A stretch of 64,000 nucleotides of DNA from Halosolutus amylolyticus. GTDB taxonomy: Archaea > Halobacteriota > Halobacteria > Halobacteriales > Natrialbaceae. Location of the stretch: positions 169,176 to 233,175 of the forward strand of contig NZ_JALIQP010000006.1 in assembly GCF_023566055.1 (NCBI RefSeq). The letters are read 5' to 3'. This document shows positions 52,799-62,349 of this stretch, piece by piece; the first letter of the stretch is position 1; each line of letters opens with the position of its first letter. The notes under the pieces were generated by a model, which was not told the DNA's origin, searched no databases, and saw only the letters and a program-made list of their open reading frames with translations. Both the position numbers and the translations under genes were made by a program.

Positions 52799-54010
52799 TC
52801 ACTCTTTTAGCGCGCGTCTCGTCGCCGTCACGCCAGCACCGGGGTCGACGTCTGCTCCCATATCCTCCAGCACGTCGCCGAGCGCCGTCACCACGTAGAT
52901 GACGTTCTCCGGCCGTGCGGAGTGGCCCATACAGCCGATTCGGAAGATTTCGCCGTCGAGGTCGCCGAGACCGCTCGCGATCTCGAGGTCGTATCGATCG
53001 AGCAACTCGCCACAGACCGCGCCGTCGTCGACGCCGTCGGGCACCCGGACGGCGTTCAGGCTCGGGAGCCAGTACTCGTCGGGCGCGTTCATCTCGAGGC
53101 CCATCGCCTCGACGCCGGCTTTCAGCGCGCCGGCCAGGCGTTCGTGGCGATCCCAGCGCGCTTCGATGCCCTCCTCCGCGACGAGTCGAAGCGCCTCCCG
53201 GATCGCGTAGACGTTCGTGATCGGCGCGGTGTGGTGGTAGGACCGCTCGTCGCCCCAGTAACCCTCGAGCAGGGAGAGGTCGAGGTACCACGATCGGGGG
53301 TCTTCGTCGCGCGCGAGGACCTTCTCCATCGCCTCGTCCGAGAGCGTGAGCGGGCTGGCACCGGGCGGACAGGAGAGACACTTCTGCGGGCCCGAGTAGG
53401 CGACGTCGATGTCCCACTCGTCGACGCGCAATTCGACGCCGCCCAGCGAGGTGACGCTGTCGGCGATCACCAGCGCGTCGTGGTCGTGGGCCGCTGCGGT
53501 CAGTTGGGGAACGTCCGGCTGGAGCACGCCCGTACTCGTTTCGGCGTGGACGAACCCGAAGACGTCGGGATCGTGTTCGGCGAGCGCGTCGGAGACGTCG
53601 GCCGGATCGAGCGGTTCGCCCCACGGGGCCGATACCTCGACGACCTCGCCGCCCGCCCGGCGGGCCATCGAGGCCATCCGGCCGCCGAAGTAGCCGTTCG
53701 TCGGGACGAGCATCGTATCGCCCGGTTCAACGACGTTGCCGATCGCCGCCTCCATCGCTGCCGACCCGGTCCCCGAAACCGGAATCGTCCACTGGTTGTC
53801 GGTCCGGAACGTGTACCGGAGCAGGTCCTGGACCTCGTCCATGATCTCGACGAACGAGGGGTCGAGGTGGCCCACGAGCGGCGTGCTCATCGCCCGCAGG
53901 ACGCGCGGGTTGACGTCGCTCGGTCCCGGCCCCATCAGGGTCCGATCGGGTGGTGTCAGTTCGCCGACTGATGGCGCGCGAGCCGTATCGTTCGACGGTT
54001 CCTGAGCCAT
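52799..54010 (-). CDS. Alanine-glyoxylate/serine-pyruvate-type aminotransferase
   Basis: This 403-residue PLP enzyme is of class V. It begins MAQEPSNDTARAPSVGELTPPDRTLMGPGPSDVNPRVL, and has TIPVSGTGSAAMEAAIGNVVEPGDTML (PLP phosphate region), VFGFVHAETSTGVLQPD, VIADSVTSLGGVELRVDEWDIDVAYSGPQKCLSCPPG with the PLP lysine in SGPQK, and FRIGCMGHSARPEN. It transfers amino groups between glyoxylate or pyruvate and alanine or serine. In haloarchaea it may serve glycine formation. Monocistronic. Confidence 0.92.
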   Translation of the reverse strand: MAQEPSNDTARAPSVGELTPPDRTLMGPGPSDVNPRVLRAMSTPLVGHLDPSFVEIMDEVQDLLRYTFRTDNQWTIPVSGTGSAAMEAAIGNVVEPGDTMLVPTNGYFGGRMASMARRAGGEVVEVSAPWGEPLDPADVSDALAEHDPDVFGFVHAETSTGVLQPDVPQLTAAAHDHDALVIADSVTSLGGVELRVDEWDIDVAYSGPQKCLSCPPGASPLTLSDEAMEKVLARDEDPRSWYLDLSLLEGYWGDERSYHHTAPITNVYAIREALRLVAEEGIEARWDRHERLAGALKAGVEAMGLEMNAPDEYWLPSLNAVRVPDGVDDGAVCGELLDRYDLEIASGLGDLDGEIFRIGCMGHSARPENVIYVVTALGDVLEDMGADVDPGAGVTATRRALKE

Positions 54011-54194
54011 GCTCGTGTGCTCGCCGGCCACTCGCAAAGATGTACCGGCAGCGGCGAATTACCGGTCGACGAACTGGCTGGCTCGATCCGACCCGACTCG
54101 GACGGGGTCATCTATCACGGGGGCGACTCATCGTCGGTCCCGACTGTCGGGGTTGCGAGCCGCTTAAGAGCACTCGTCACGTAGCCGATACGTC

Positions 54195-55178
54195 GTGTTC
54201 GTCGGTCACGCACTGTTCGCGTTCGCCATCGCGGCGCTGGTCGCCGACTGGCGAGGCTGGGATCGGCGTCGAGCCCTCGTCGTCGGCGCCGTCGCCGGCG
54301 CGTTCGCGACCGTTCCGGACGTCGACGTCGCGTACGCGCTCGTCGGACTCGCCGCCTGGAACGCCGCGGACGGCGTGTTCGCCGCCTCGACGGCGTTCTG
54401 GGACGCGAGCCGGGCCGTCCACCGATCGGTCACGCACTCGCTGGTCGTCGGCGCGATCGCCGCGCCGGCGTTCGGACTGCTCGCGGTCCGGGACTCGCGT
54501 CGTGCGCCGCTCGCCCGCACCGTCGGGGCCGGCCTGCTCCTCGCGCTGCTTGCCGTCGCGCTCGTCGATAGTCCGCTTGCCGCGGTCGTGATGGGGCTGT
54601 TCGCTGTCAGCGGCGCCCTCGTCGCCGTCGGCGCAGGCCGATCGACGTCGCTCTCGCCGCAGACGATCGCACTGGCGGCGCTGTGGGGGCTGTGGTCGCA
54701 CCCGTGGGGTGACCTCGTGACCGGATCGCCGCCCGACTGGCTCTACCCGTTCGCGTCGCCGCTTCTCACTTCCCGGATCCTCCTCCACGCTGATCCGACG
54801 CTCCACCTGCTCGGCGCGTTCGCGATCGAACTCGCGGTCGTCTGGTTCGCCCTCGCGGTGGGCTGCCGGGTCACCGATCGCTCGCTCTTCGGGGCCGTCG
54901 ATCGCCGGGCCGCCGTGGGCGTGGCCTACGCCGTCGCGCCGCTCGCGGCCGCGCCGCCGACCCTCGACGTCTCGTACCACTTCGTCTTCTCGATCCTGGG
55001 GGTCGGTCTCCTCTCCGGCGTCGGCCCGGTCGTTCCGTCAGCCGCTGGTCGGTCGCGTCGTCCCGCTCCGTCGACGGCCGATCGCGCCCTCGAGATCGCG
55101 CTCACGTCCGTGGCCGCCGTGACGATCGCGCTCGTCGCGTACCTCGCCGTCTACCTGTTCGTCGTCGCGCCCGCGTGA
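54195..55178 (+). CDS. Membrane-bound metal-dependent hydrolase (DUF457/YdjM-like)
   Basis: This 327-residue polytopic membrane protein of the YdjM/DUF457 type opens MFVGHALFAFAIAALVADWRG with a leading His. It has TVPDVDVAYALVG (Asp pair) and HRSVTHSLVVGAIAAP (HR-x-x-THS). A distal His in LWSHPWGDLVTGS completes a His/Asp set typical of these putative metallohydrolases. About eight helices are predicted. Substrate unknown. The GTG start fits a CTTAAG box about 30 nt upstream. The shorter protein at 61602 is a relative. Confidence 0.85.
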   Translation: MFVGHALFAFAIAALVADWRGWDRRRALVVGAVAGAFATVPDVDVAYALVGLAAWNAADGVFAASTAFWDASRAVHRSVTHSLVVGAIAAPAFGLLAVRDSRRAPLARTVGAGLLLALLAVALVDSPLAAVVMGLFAVSGALVAVGAGRSTSLSPQTIALAALWGLWSHPWGDLVTGSPPDWLYPFASPLLTSRILLHADPTLHLLGAFAIELAVVWFALAVGCRVTDRSLFGAVDRRAAVGVAYAVAPLAAAPPTLDVSYHFVFSILGVGLLSGVGPVVPSAAGRSRRPAPSTADRALEIALTSVAAVTIALVAYLAVYLFVVAPA

Positions 55179-55255
55179 TGCGGACTCGCGACCGACTCGG
55201 TTCCCGTTTCGGCCGATAATACACGTTTTTGTGACCCCGCTCAGTACGGGCTACC

Positions 55256-55873
55256 GTGTCCCGGACCCCACTCGAGGAACTGATCGCGAACGACCGATAC
55301 AACGCGGCCGTCGCGTGGCTGCTGGTCGTTGCGATCGCCGCTATCGGCGTCGGCGAGTTCGTAACCGGCGGTCTCCTCTGGACGACGTTCGCGGTGACGC
55401 TCGCGATCCTGGCGCTACTGCCACCCCTCCGGTTTCGGTCGCCGCTGGCGATGCTCCCGTGGGAAGTACTGTTGCTCGCGGCGTTGCCGGTCCTCGGGAT
55501 GGCCCTCGAGGCCGAGCGGCTGACGGGCCACTTCGCCTCGTACCTCTCGGTCGCCGCGATCGCGCTCGTCCTGGCGGTCGAACTGCAGACGTTCACGACC
55601 GTGCGGATGACCCCCGGCTTCGCCGTCGTCTTCGTCGTCGTCACGACGATGGCCACCGCCGCACTGTGGGCGCTCCTCCGGTGGAGCGTCGCCGGCCTCC
55701 TCGGGGTGCCGTTCCAGGCCGACCACGACGACGTGATGTGGGAGTTCGTCTACTCCGCGATCGCCGGACTCGGCGCCGGAATCGTCTTCGAACTGTACTT
55801 CAGGCGGCTCGGCCGCCTCGAGCGGTACCGGCCGGCCGACGGGGCGTCGATCGCTGAGGTGGACGATGCGTAA
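55256..55873 (+). CDS. Polytopic membrane protein of unknown function
   Basis: This 205-residue protein has about six hydrophobic segments (residues 19-36, 40-57, 68-82, 90-108, 117-140 and 160-178). A charged N-terminus (SRTPLEELIANDRYNAAVAW) and a cytosolic acidic tail frame them. I do not recognise a family. The GTG start fits a GTTTTTG box about 30 nt upstream. The 3' end overlaps the next gene by 8 nt, so the two are co-transcribed and translationally coupled. Confidence 0.75.
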   Translation: MSRTPLEELIANDRYNAAVAWLLVVAIAAIGVGEFVTGGLLWTTFAVTLAILALLPPLRFRSPLAMLPWEVLLLAALPVLGMALEAERLTGHFASYLSVAAIALVLAVELQTFTTVRMTPGFAVVFVVVTTMATAALWALLRWSVAGLLGVPFQADHDDVMWEFVYSAIAGLGAGIVFELYFRRLGRLERYRPADGASIAEVDDA

Positions 55874-56525
55874 CCTCGAATCGCTGCTTCCCTCCCGGGA
55901 GCGCCAGCGCCAACTCTCTTACCTCATGGAACTGAGCCTCGTCGGCATGCTGTTTATCGGGCTCGATCGGGGTAACGCCGGCATCGTCGTCAACACCGCC
56001 GTCGCGCTGGCCGTGACTCAGCTTCCGCCGATCCTCGAGCGCGACTACGGCATCCCGATGGATCCGCGGCTCACGCTGTGGATCACCACCGCCGTGTTCC
56101 TCCACGCGTTCGGCACCGTCGGCCTCCCCGGCACCACGACGAACCTCTACAGGGAAGTCTGGTGGTGGGATCACGTCACCCACGCGCTGTCGGCGTCGCT
56201 GGTCGCGGCGGTCGGCTACGCGACCGTCCGGGCACTCGACGAGCACGCCGAGGGGGTCGTCCTCCCACGACGGTTCGTGGCCGTGTTCATCCTGCTTTTC
56301 GTCCTCGCGTTCGGCGTCCTCTGGGAAGTCCTCGAGTTCGCCATCGCACTCGCCGCGGACGCGCTCGGGACCGAGGCCGTGCTCACGCAGTACGGCCTCA
56401 CCGACACGATGCTCGATCTCGTCTTCGACGCGGTCGGCGGCCTCGTCGTCGCGCTGTGGGGCGGGGCCTACCTCACCGACGTCTCCGGCGCGATCCGCGA
56501 GCGGTTCGACTCGCGAGCGGACTGA
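55866..56525 (+). CDS. DUF2238-like membrane protein
   Basis: This 219-residue protein has about six helices and conserved segments [41 protein letters not shown] and [21 protein letters not shown]. The Trp-Asp-His, Glu and Asp residues placed in or near membranes resemble the YjdF/DUF2238 family, which is uncharacterised. It starts within the last codons of the preceding membrane protein gene, so the two likely act together. Confidence 0.8.
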   Translation: MRNLESLLPSRERQRQLSYLMELSLVGMLFIGLDRGNAGIVVNTAVALAVTQLPPILERDYGIPMDPRLTLWITTAVFLHAFGTVGLPGTTTNLYREVWWWDHVTHALSASLVAAVGYATVRALDEHAEGVVLPRRFVAVFILLFVLAFGVLWEVLEFAIALAADALGTEAVLTQYGLTDTMLDLVFDAVGGLVVALWGGAYLTDVSGAIRERFDSRAD

Positions 56526-56608
56526 GCGCAGGCCGACGCTCGCCCCACTATCACGGAACGAAACCGACGACCAGCTTTACGTCGGCACGCGGCGTAGCTC
56601 CCCGGGAT

Positions 56609-56809
56609 ATGGTCTTCAAAAAGATCAGACTGATCGGGACGAGCACGGAGAGCTTCGACGACGCCGCCGACGACGCGATCGATCGGGCCGAGGACACGCT
56701 CCAGAACGTCTACTGGATCGAAGTCGACGAACTCGGGGTCGAGATCGCGAGCGCCGACGACCGGGAGTACCAGGCGGAGGTCACCGTCGCGTTCGAACTC
56801 GAGGACTGA
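56609..56809 (+). CDS. Dodecin (flavin-binding)
   Basis: This 66-residue protein is a dodecin, which assembles as a hollow dodecamer that stores riboflavin or its degradation product lumichrome. The sequence runs [48 protein letters not shown]; the Trp in [14 protein letters not shown] stacks with flavin in halobacterial dodecin. A CTTTACG box about 32 nt upstream supports the start. It has its own promoter. Confidence 0.95.
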   Translation: MVFKKIRLIGTSTESFDDAADDAIDRAEDTLQNVYWIEVDELGVEIASADDREYQAEVTVAFELED

Positions 56810-56984
56810 CCGATCCGCCGCGCGACGCCCGTCGCGACGATCGGGCCCGCGCAGACGTGACGCCGATCGATTTTCGTCGACCCCGTCGGCGGCCGGGCGT
56901 GTGCTGTCGCTGGCGATCGGATCGAAGTCGGAAAACCGTCGACGACGCCGGGACTGCGATCGGACGGCGCGTCGAATACGTTCG

Positions 56985-57359
56985 TTACGTTCGGAACGAT
57001 TCGCCGCAGCCGCACTCGCTGACGACGTTGGGGTTCTCCACGTGGAAGCCCTCGGCCTGGAGGCCGTCCTCGTAGTCGAGGACGCTCCCCTCGATGTACT
57101 TCAGGCTCGCCGGATCGACGAACACGCGCAGGTCGTGGTGCTCGTAGATGGTGTCGTCCTCGTCCGGCGCGTCGTCGAACCGCATCCCGTAGGAGAGGCC
57201 GGCACAGCCACCCTGCTGAACGAAGAGGCGGAGCCCCGCCTCGCCGTCGTCGAGCCCTTCCTTCTCGAGCAGGGAGAGGGCCTGTTCGGCGGCCTCCGGC
57301 GTCACTTCGATCTCGGGGTGCGTCTCCGCCTCCCCGCCGTCCATGCTGTCCGTGCTCAT
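56985..57359 (-). CDS. Iron-sulfur cluster assembly protein, IscA/ErpA type
   Basis: This 124-residue A-type carrier has an acidic N-terminal extension (about 1-18) and then IEVTPEAAEQALSLLEKEGLDDGEAGLRLFVQQGGCAGLSYGMRFDDAPDEDD. The three conserved cysteines are in GGCAG and near the C-terminus in SECGCGESF. It accepts and transfers Fe-S clusters. I start at MSTDSMDGGE because the upstream codons do not resemble the family. It could cooperate with the BolA protein at 5943. Confidence 0.93.
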   Translation of the reverse strand: MSTDSMDGGEAETHPEIEVTPEAAEQALSLLEKEGLDDGEAGLRLFVQQGGCAGLSYGMRFDDAPDEDDTIYEHHDLRVFVDPASLKYIEGSVLDYEDGLQAEGFHVENPNVVSECGCGESFRT

Positions 57360-57533
57360 GTCATCCCCTACCGGCGCGACGATGTTAACTGTGACGCCGC
57401 CGGACGCCGTATTCGACACGCCGGACGCTCCGCGGACGTCCGACTCGATCGACGCGCGGTTCGCCCCGCGTCGTCGCTCGATCGTCGGCCGACGGCGTCC
57501 CGCCGCTCGACGCCGGCCGCCGCTGGACTCGCC

Positions 57534-57749
57534 CTAGACGCGCGATCGTCGCTGGACCGATCGGTAGTACGTCCCGAACATGCGTTCGTCGTTGGCCGAC
57601 AGCGTCACGTCGTTTTCGGCCAACAGTTCGATCATCCGCTCGAGTTCGCAGTCGTACCAGACCGCGAGGAGGCGGACGTTCCGCTGTGCGTAATCGTAGT
57701 TTCGTTCGAGGACGCGTGCATCGGTCGGGTCGACCTCACGCGGTTCCAT
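57534..57749 (-). CDS. Small conserved haloarchaeal protein
   Basis: This 71-residue protein opens MEPREVDPTDARVLERNYDYAQRNVRLLAVWYDCELERMIELLAENDVTLS and is helical and mixed-charge. I recall no family, but codon use is typical and a single Cys is present. It lies 100 bp downstream of hisD on the same strand, and its stop is on the flank of the iscA-type gene. Function unknown. Confidence 0.65.
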   Translation of the reverse strand: MEPREVDPTDARVLERNYDYAQRNVRLLAVWYDCELERMIELLAENDVTLSANDERMFGTYYRSVQRRSRV

Positions 57750-57849
57750 CAGTACGTACTCGGGGACGCAGCTACGTAAAACCAGTTTGCGATTCGGTGA
57801 CCTGTTCTCGGCGACCGGAAATCGCCGTTAACCGCGGGCTTACGACCGT

Positions 57850-59136
57850 TTAGTCGTCGCTCTCGAGCCGTTTGCGGACGCTCTCTGCGTGGGCCTCGAG
57901 CCCTTCGGCGTCGGCGAGCGTGGTGATCGTCTCGCCGATGTCGGCCAGTCCCTCGCCCGAGAGTCGCTGGACGGTCGTCGATCGGAGGAACGTCTCGACC
58001 GAGAGGCCGCCGGTGACGCGCGCGCCGCCGTTGGTCGGCAGGACGTGGTTGGTCCCGCTCGCGTAGTCGCCCGCCGCGACGGGGGTGTTCGGACCGAGGA
58101 AGACGCTTCCCGCGCTGTCGATTCGATCGAGGATCGACTCGTCGTCGTCGGCGACGATCGCGAGGTGTTCCGGCGCGTACTCCTCGGTGAAGAGGATCCC
58201 CTCGCTCATCGATCGGGCCAGGAGGACGCCGCTGGCCTCGTTCGCGAGCGCCTCTCGAATCACGTCTTCGCGCTCGCGCGCGCTCGCCTGCTCGTCGATG
58301 GCCTCGACCACCGCCTCGGCGGTCGCCTCGTCGTCGGTGACCGCGACGACGGAGGCGTTCGGGTCGTGTTCGGCCTGCGCGACGAGTTCCGAAGCGACGA
58401 GGTTCGGATCGGCCGTCCCGTCCGCGATCACGACGACCTCGCTCGGTCCCGCGAGGAAGTCGATCTCGACGTCGCCGCGAACCTCGGCCTTCGCGGCCGT
58501 GACCCACCGGTTGCCCGGGCCGACGATCTTCTGGACCCGCGTGATCGTCTCGGTGCCGTACGCGAGGCCGGCGATCGCCTGTGCCCCGCCGACGCTGTAG
58601 ACCGCGTCTGCCCCGGCGGCGTGGATCGCCGCGAGCGTGACCGGATTCTGCTCGTCGGCCGGCGGAGTCACCACCGACACGTGGTCGACGCCGGCGACGA
58701 CCGCCGGGACGACACCCATGATCGCACTCGAGGGATAGGCCGCCGATCCGCCGGGGACGTAGACGCCGACGCGATCGATCGGCCGGAACCGTCGCCCGAG
58801 TTCCCGCCCGGGGCCGAACTCCTCGCGCCAGTCGTCGGGCAGTTGGGCCTCGTGGAACTCCCGGACGTTGTCGGCGGCCGCCTCGATCGCCTCGCGCAGT
58901 TCGGGATCGAGGTTCTCGTACGCGCGCTCGCACGCGTCTGTGATGTCCATGCTCCCGAGTTCGACGTCGTCGAACTCGCTGGTGAACTCGCGGACGGCGA
59001 CGTCGCCCTCCTCACGAACTCGATCGACGATCCCGCGAACGTCCTCCCTGACCGCCTCGATGCCGGCGTCGCGCTCGAAGAACGCGGCGCGGTCGCCCGG
59101 CCCGAGGTCGGCGATCGGCTGCACGTCGAGTGTCAT
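57850..59136 (-). CDS. hisD: Histidinol dehydrogenase
   Basis: This 428-residue zinc enzyme performs the last two steps of histidine biosynthesis, L-histidinol to L-histidine via the aldehyde, using NAD+. Typical elements are VGVYVPGGSAAYPSSAIMGVVPAVVAGV, SVGGAQAIAGLAYGTETI, KIVGPGNRWVTAAKAEVRGDVEIDFLAGPSEVVVIAD, ELVAQAEHDPNASVVAV (with the zinc-binding Gln and His) and TEEYAPEHLAI. The length is normal. The start MTLDVQPIADL follows the family. No other his gene is in the window. Confidence 0.96.
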   Translation of the reverse strand: MTLDVQPIADLGPGDRAAFFERDAGIEAVREDVRGIVDRVREEGDVAVREFTSEFDDVELGSMDITDACERAYENLDPELREAIEAAADNVREFHEAQLPDDWREEFGPGRELGRRFRPIDRVGVYVPGGSAAYPSSAIMGVVPAVVAGVDHVSVVTPPADEQNPVTLAAIHAAGADAVYSVGGAQAIAGLAYGTETITRVQKIVGPGNRWVTAAKAEVRGDVEIDFLAGPSEVVVIADGTADPNLVASELVAQAEHDPNASVVAVTDDEATAEAVVEAIDEQASAREREDVIREALANEASGVLLARSMSEGILFTEEYAPEHLAIVADDDESILDRIDSAGSVFLGPNTPVAAGDYASGTNHVLPTNGGARVTGGLSVETFLRSTTVQRLSGEGLADIGETITTLADAEGLEAHAESVRKRLESDD

Positions 59137-59255
59137 AGCCCGACGTTCGTGCGGGCCGCGAAAAACGGTTTCCTTGTACGGACTCCTGTCCGTCAGTTCC
59201 GGTGCACCCGCGATCGTCCCGCGGCTACACCGGTAACTCGGTACAGCAGACCGTA

Positions 59256-59471
59256 CTACGCGTTCTCGACCTCCCAGATCCCGACGGCGTCCAGCGTCGC
59301 CCTGACGAAGAGGTAGACGAGCAGGAGGAACCCGACGATCGCGAACGGCGCCTGCAACAGGTCCGCGGTGGGGCGACCGACGAGGAGTTGCCCGAATCCG
59401 CGGACGAAGAAACTCACGATTACGAGACCGAGCGCGACGACCGCGAGTTTGACGAAGCCCGATCGGTCCAT
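59256..59471 (-). CDS. Small two-helix membrane protein
   Basis: This 71-residue protein has two hydrophobic segments (about residues 7-24 and 41-62) with RGFGQLLVGRPTADLLQ between them. It has no known domain, and small membrane proteins of this type occur throughout haloarchaea. It lies between hisD and the ABC exporter genes, all on the minus strand, but with 57-120 bp spacers on both sides. Confidence 0.68.
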   Translation of the reverse strand: MDRSGFVKLAVVALGLVIVSFFVRGFGQLLVGRPTADLLQAPFAIVGFLLLVYLFVRATLDAVGIWEVENA

Positions 59472-59527
59472 ACCCGTTCGTTCCCCGTCCGATCGCTAAA
59501 TCGTATCGGTTACCCGGTAGCAGTCGG

Positions 59528-60376
59528 TCACCGCACGTCGGCGCTCGCCGCACGACCGATCGCGTAGATCGCGACGCTACCGAACCCGATCGCCAGCACG
59601 AGCAGGACGGCGAGTGCGGGAACCAGGGTATCCCACATCCCGCCGAAGCGTGTCACCTCGACGACGGTCATGGTGTCCTCGCCGAGCATCACCGCCCGGG
59701 CCGCGTCGACGCCGTAGGTGATCGGGTTGACTGCCGCGATCGTCTGGATCCAGTCGGGCAACGCCGAGAGCGGGAGGAACGCGCTCGAGACGAACAGCAA
59801 GGGTAACTGGAGCAGGTTCGCGCCGATGATCGTCGACTCCTCGTCGCGGGTGACGACCGCGAGCACGTTCGAGAACGCGGTGAACCAGACCGAGAAGAGC
59901 ACGCAGATGGCCACGATTCCGATCGCACCGGGGACGCCGGTCGCGATTTCGGCACCCAGCAGGACGCCCAATCCGAGCACGATGACCACCTGGACCACGA
60001 TGCGGACGACCTCGGCGAGGGTCTTGCCGAGGAAGACGGCCGTCCGGTTCATCGGGCTGACGAGCGTCTTCTCGAACATCCCGTTCTCGATGTCGTTGAC
60101 CAGCCCGATCCCCGACGTCGCGGCCGCGACCAGCGCGACCTGGATGACGATCGCGGGCACGAGGTAGGTCTCGTAACTGATCCCCTCGAGCGCGGCCGTC
60201 GCGACGCCGCCGAACACCTGCGTGAACAGGACGAGGAAGATGATCGGCTGGACCAGCGAGACCACGAGCACGAACGGGTTCCGGACGGACTTGATCGTCC
60301 ACCGGACGAACGTCACCCTGACGTCGCTCGCGAACCCGCCACCGGCCCGATCGATCGTCGTCGATGGGGTGCTCAT
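59528..60376 (-). CDS. ABC-2 type exporter permease (DrrB-like)
   Basis: This 282-residue membrane protein has six helices and the ABC-2/DrrB pattern: FVRWTIKSVRNPFVLVVSLVQPIIFLVLFTQVFGG at the N-terminus, a central VNDIENGMFEKTLVSPMNRTAVFLGKTL, and FVSSAFLPLSALPDWIQTIAAVNPITYGVDAAR. It forms the channel of a drug, lipid or polysaccharide exporter. The start overlaps the stop of the ATPase gene (ATGA), so both are coupled. Confidence 0.92.
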   Translation of the reverse strand: MSTPSTTIDRAGGGFASDVRVTFVRWTIKSVRNPFVLVVSLVQPIIFLVLFTQVFGGVATAALEGISYETYLVPAIVIQVALVAAATSGIGLVNDIENGMFEKTLVSPMNRTAVFLGKTLAEVVRIVVQVVIVLGLGVLLGAEIATGVPGAIGIVAICVLFSVWFTAFSNVLAVVTRDEESTIIGANLLQLPLLFVSSAFLPLSALPDWIQTIAAVNPITYGVDAARAVMLGEDTMTVVEVTRFGGMWDTLVPALAVLLVLAIGFGSVAIYAIGRAASADVR

Positions 60377-61455
60377 CGACGACCTCCGTCGCGGCCGTCG
60401 GAGTCACCCTGGTCGTCCGGCCCGTTCGAACCGCCGCCACCGACCGTCTGCGATTCGGCGGGTCCGGGGACGCCGCCGTCGCTATCGTCGACTTCGGTCC
60501 GCTCGCCCTCTCTATCGCCGGTGACGGCGAGGAAGACGTCGTCGAGCGTCGGCGCCCGGACGTCGAAGCCCACGACGCCGATCCCGTCGTCGCGAAGGGC
60601 GACCAGGAGGTCTGTGCCGCTGGTGCGGGCGTCCCGTGCGGTCACTGCCACCCCCTCGTCCGTCGGTTCGACCGTCGCCCCGACCGCGAACAGGTCCCCG
60701 TGACGAGCGATTTCGACGGCTCGCTCCCGCTTGCCCGGATCCGCGAGCTGCACGTCGAGGATTTCGCCCCCGACGCGACGCTTGAGCGCCCCGGGCGTCC
60801 CGTCCGCGACGACGGTCCCGTTCTGGATCACCGCGAGGCGATCGCAGAGCTGATCCGCCTCTTCGAGGTACTGCGTCGTCAGGAAGACGGTCGTCCCCTC
60901 GTCGTTGATCCGCCGGAAGTACTCCCAGAGCCGGTTCCGCGCGGCGGGATCGAGTCCCGTCGTCGGCTCGTCGAGGAAGACCAGCGGCGGCCGGTGGACG
61001 AGCGCCGTCGCCGCGTCGAGGCGCTTTTTCATCCCGCCCGAGAAGTCGTCCGCCTCCTTGCCCCCGACGTCGGTGAGGTCCACGAGATCGAGCAGTTCGT
61101 CGATCCGGTCGGCTCGCTCCGATCGGGGGACGCCGTAGGCGGCACAGGCGTAGCGCAGGTTCTCCCGGGCGGTGAGTTCCGGATCGATGCTGGTCTCCTG
61201 GGCCATGTAGCCCACCGTGGCGCGCACGCTCCGCGGCGTCTCGAGGGCGTCGAACCCGTTTATCCGGACCGTCCCCGCGGTCGGCCGCAACAGGGTGACG
61301 AGGGTCTTGATCATCGTCGTCTTTCCCGCCCCGTTCGGCCCGAGAAAGCCGAAGAACTCGCCGCGCTCGACGAGCAGGTCGACGCCGCGGACCGCTTCGG
61401 TGCCGTCCGCGTACGTTACCGCCACGTCGCGCGCCTCGATCGCGTAGTCGGTCAC
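60373..61455 (-). CDS. ABC-2 type exporter ATPase (DrrA-like)
   Basis: This 360-residue ATPase shows Walker A GPNGAGKTT (about residues 38-46), signature FSGGMKKRLDAATALVHRP, Walker B LVFLDEPTTGLDPAARN and the switch His position occupied by Gln (VFLTTQYLEEADQLCDR), as in DrrA proteins. The C-terminal domain of about 110 residues includes TLDDVFLAVTG, diagnostic of the DrrA group, and then a Gly/Asp-rich tail. It is the first gene of the two-gene exporter operon. Substrate unknown. Confidence 0.94.
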   Translation of the reverse strand: MTDYAIEARDVAVTYADGTEAVRGVDLLVERGEFFGFLGPNGAGKTTMIKTLVTLLRPTAGTVRINGFDALETPRSVRATVGYMAQETSIDPELTARENLRYACAAYGVPRSERADRIDELLDLVDLTDVGGKEADDFSGGMKKRLDAATALVHRPPLVFLDEPTTGLDPAARNRLWEYFRRINDEGTTVFLTTQYLEEADQLCDRLAVIQNGTVVADGTPGALKRRVGGEILDVQLADPGKRERAVEIARHGDLFAVGATVEPTDEGVAVTARDARTSGTDLLVALRDDGIGVVGFDVRAPTLDDVFLAVTGDREGERTEVDDSDGGVPGPAESQTVGGGGSNGPDDQGDSDGRDGGRR

Positions 61456-61601
61456 GGTACCGGTACGGCGGCGACGGAAATAAACCGGCCCGTTCGATAC
61501 AATCTCGCCCTTCGAGCGCCGAATTGACCGGCGTTCGGTCCCCGATCCGGGACCGGGATAGGCGCTCTATAACTATCCTGTACTCGCTACACCTCGCCCG
61601 T

Positions 61602-62237
61602 ATGTGGCCGTGGGAACACGCGATCGTTGGCTATGTCGTCTATTCGCTCTTCGTCCGGGTCGTCTATCGTGACTCGCCGGGCGGACTCGAGGCGTTCGCC
61701 GTCGTCTTCGCCTCGGTCCTGCCGGACGTCATCGACAAACCCCTCGCGTGGGAGTTCGGCGTTTTCGAAACGGGCTACGCGATCGGGCACTCGATCTTCT
61801 TCGCGGTGCCGCTGGCTATTTTCGCGGGACTGGCCGCCCGGGCGACGGGCCGCCAGCGAGCCGGCGTCGCGTTCGGACTGGGCTATCTGTTACACCTTCC
61901 GGGGGACGTGTTCTACAGCTACATTGGTAGTGGCCTCGTCCGACTCGAGATACTGCTCTGGCCCGTCGAATCGGTCGATTCACCGGGCCAGCAACGACGG
62001 ACGGGATTCGCGGAGACGTTCCTGCGACTGTTCGACGACTACCAGGGATCGATCCTCGCGGGCGACCTCTCCCCCTATCTTCGGCTCCAGTTGGGACTCG
62101 CCGGGATCGCCTTCCTGCTCTGGCTCGCCGACGGTGCCCCCGTCCTGCGCGAGCTACTGCTCGGCGGGAAGCGGTTCGCCTGTGCGATCCACAGACGGAT
62201 GGTGGGTCCGCCAGCCGACTCGCCACGACGGCGCTAG
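61602..62237 (+). CDS. Membrane-bound metal-dependent hydrolase (YdjM-like)
   Basis: This 211-residue protein opens MWPWEHAIVGYVVYSLFVRVVYRDSPGG and shows VLPDVIDKPLAWEFGVF, TGYAIGHSIFFAVPLAI and GYLLHLPGDVFYS. These hold the His and Asp residues shared with the longer YdjM-type protein at 54195. About five helices are predicted. Function unknown; a phosphohydrolase-like role is often guessed. A TCTATAAC box about 32 nt upstream supports the start at 61602. Confidence 0.82.
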   Translation: MWPWEHAIVGYVVYSLFVRVVYRDSPGGLEAFAVVFASVLPDVIDKPLAWEFGVFETGYAIGHSIFFAVPLAIFAGLAARATGRQRAGVAFGLGYLLHLPGDVFYSYIGSGLVRLEILLWPVESVDSPGQQRRTGFAETFLRLFDDYQGSILAGDLSPYLRLQLGLAGIAFLLWLADGAPVLRELLLGGKRFACAIHRRMVGPPADSPRRR

Positions 62238-62298
62238 CTCGTCTCTACGCGGCCGAAGCCGACAGGCTATTTGGGATCGCTACGCTACGGCACACACG

Positions 62299-62349
62299 AT
62301 GGCAGTCGCTCGTCGTCGATCGACACCTCGCCGGGGTGAGCACCCGTGA
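62299..62349 (+). CDS. Possible leaderless 16-residue upstream ORF
   Basis: An ATG about 30 nt after a TATA-like GGCTATTTGG (62265-62274) begins MAVARRRSTPRRGEHP and ends TGA at 62347-62349, overlapping a GTG of the next gene (GTGA). The predicted start site coincides with the ATG, so a leaderless mRNA would translate this peptide first. It may be a regulatory or coupling peptide, or the downstream protein may start later. Support is positional only. Confidence 0.3.
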   Translation: MAVARRRSTPRRGEHP

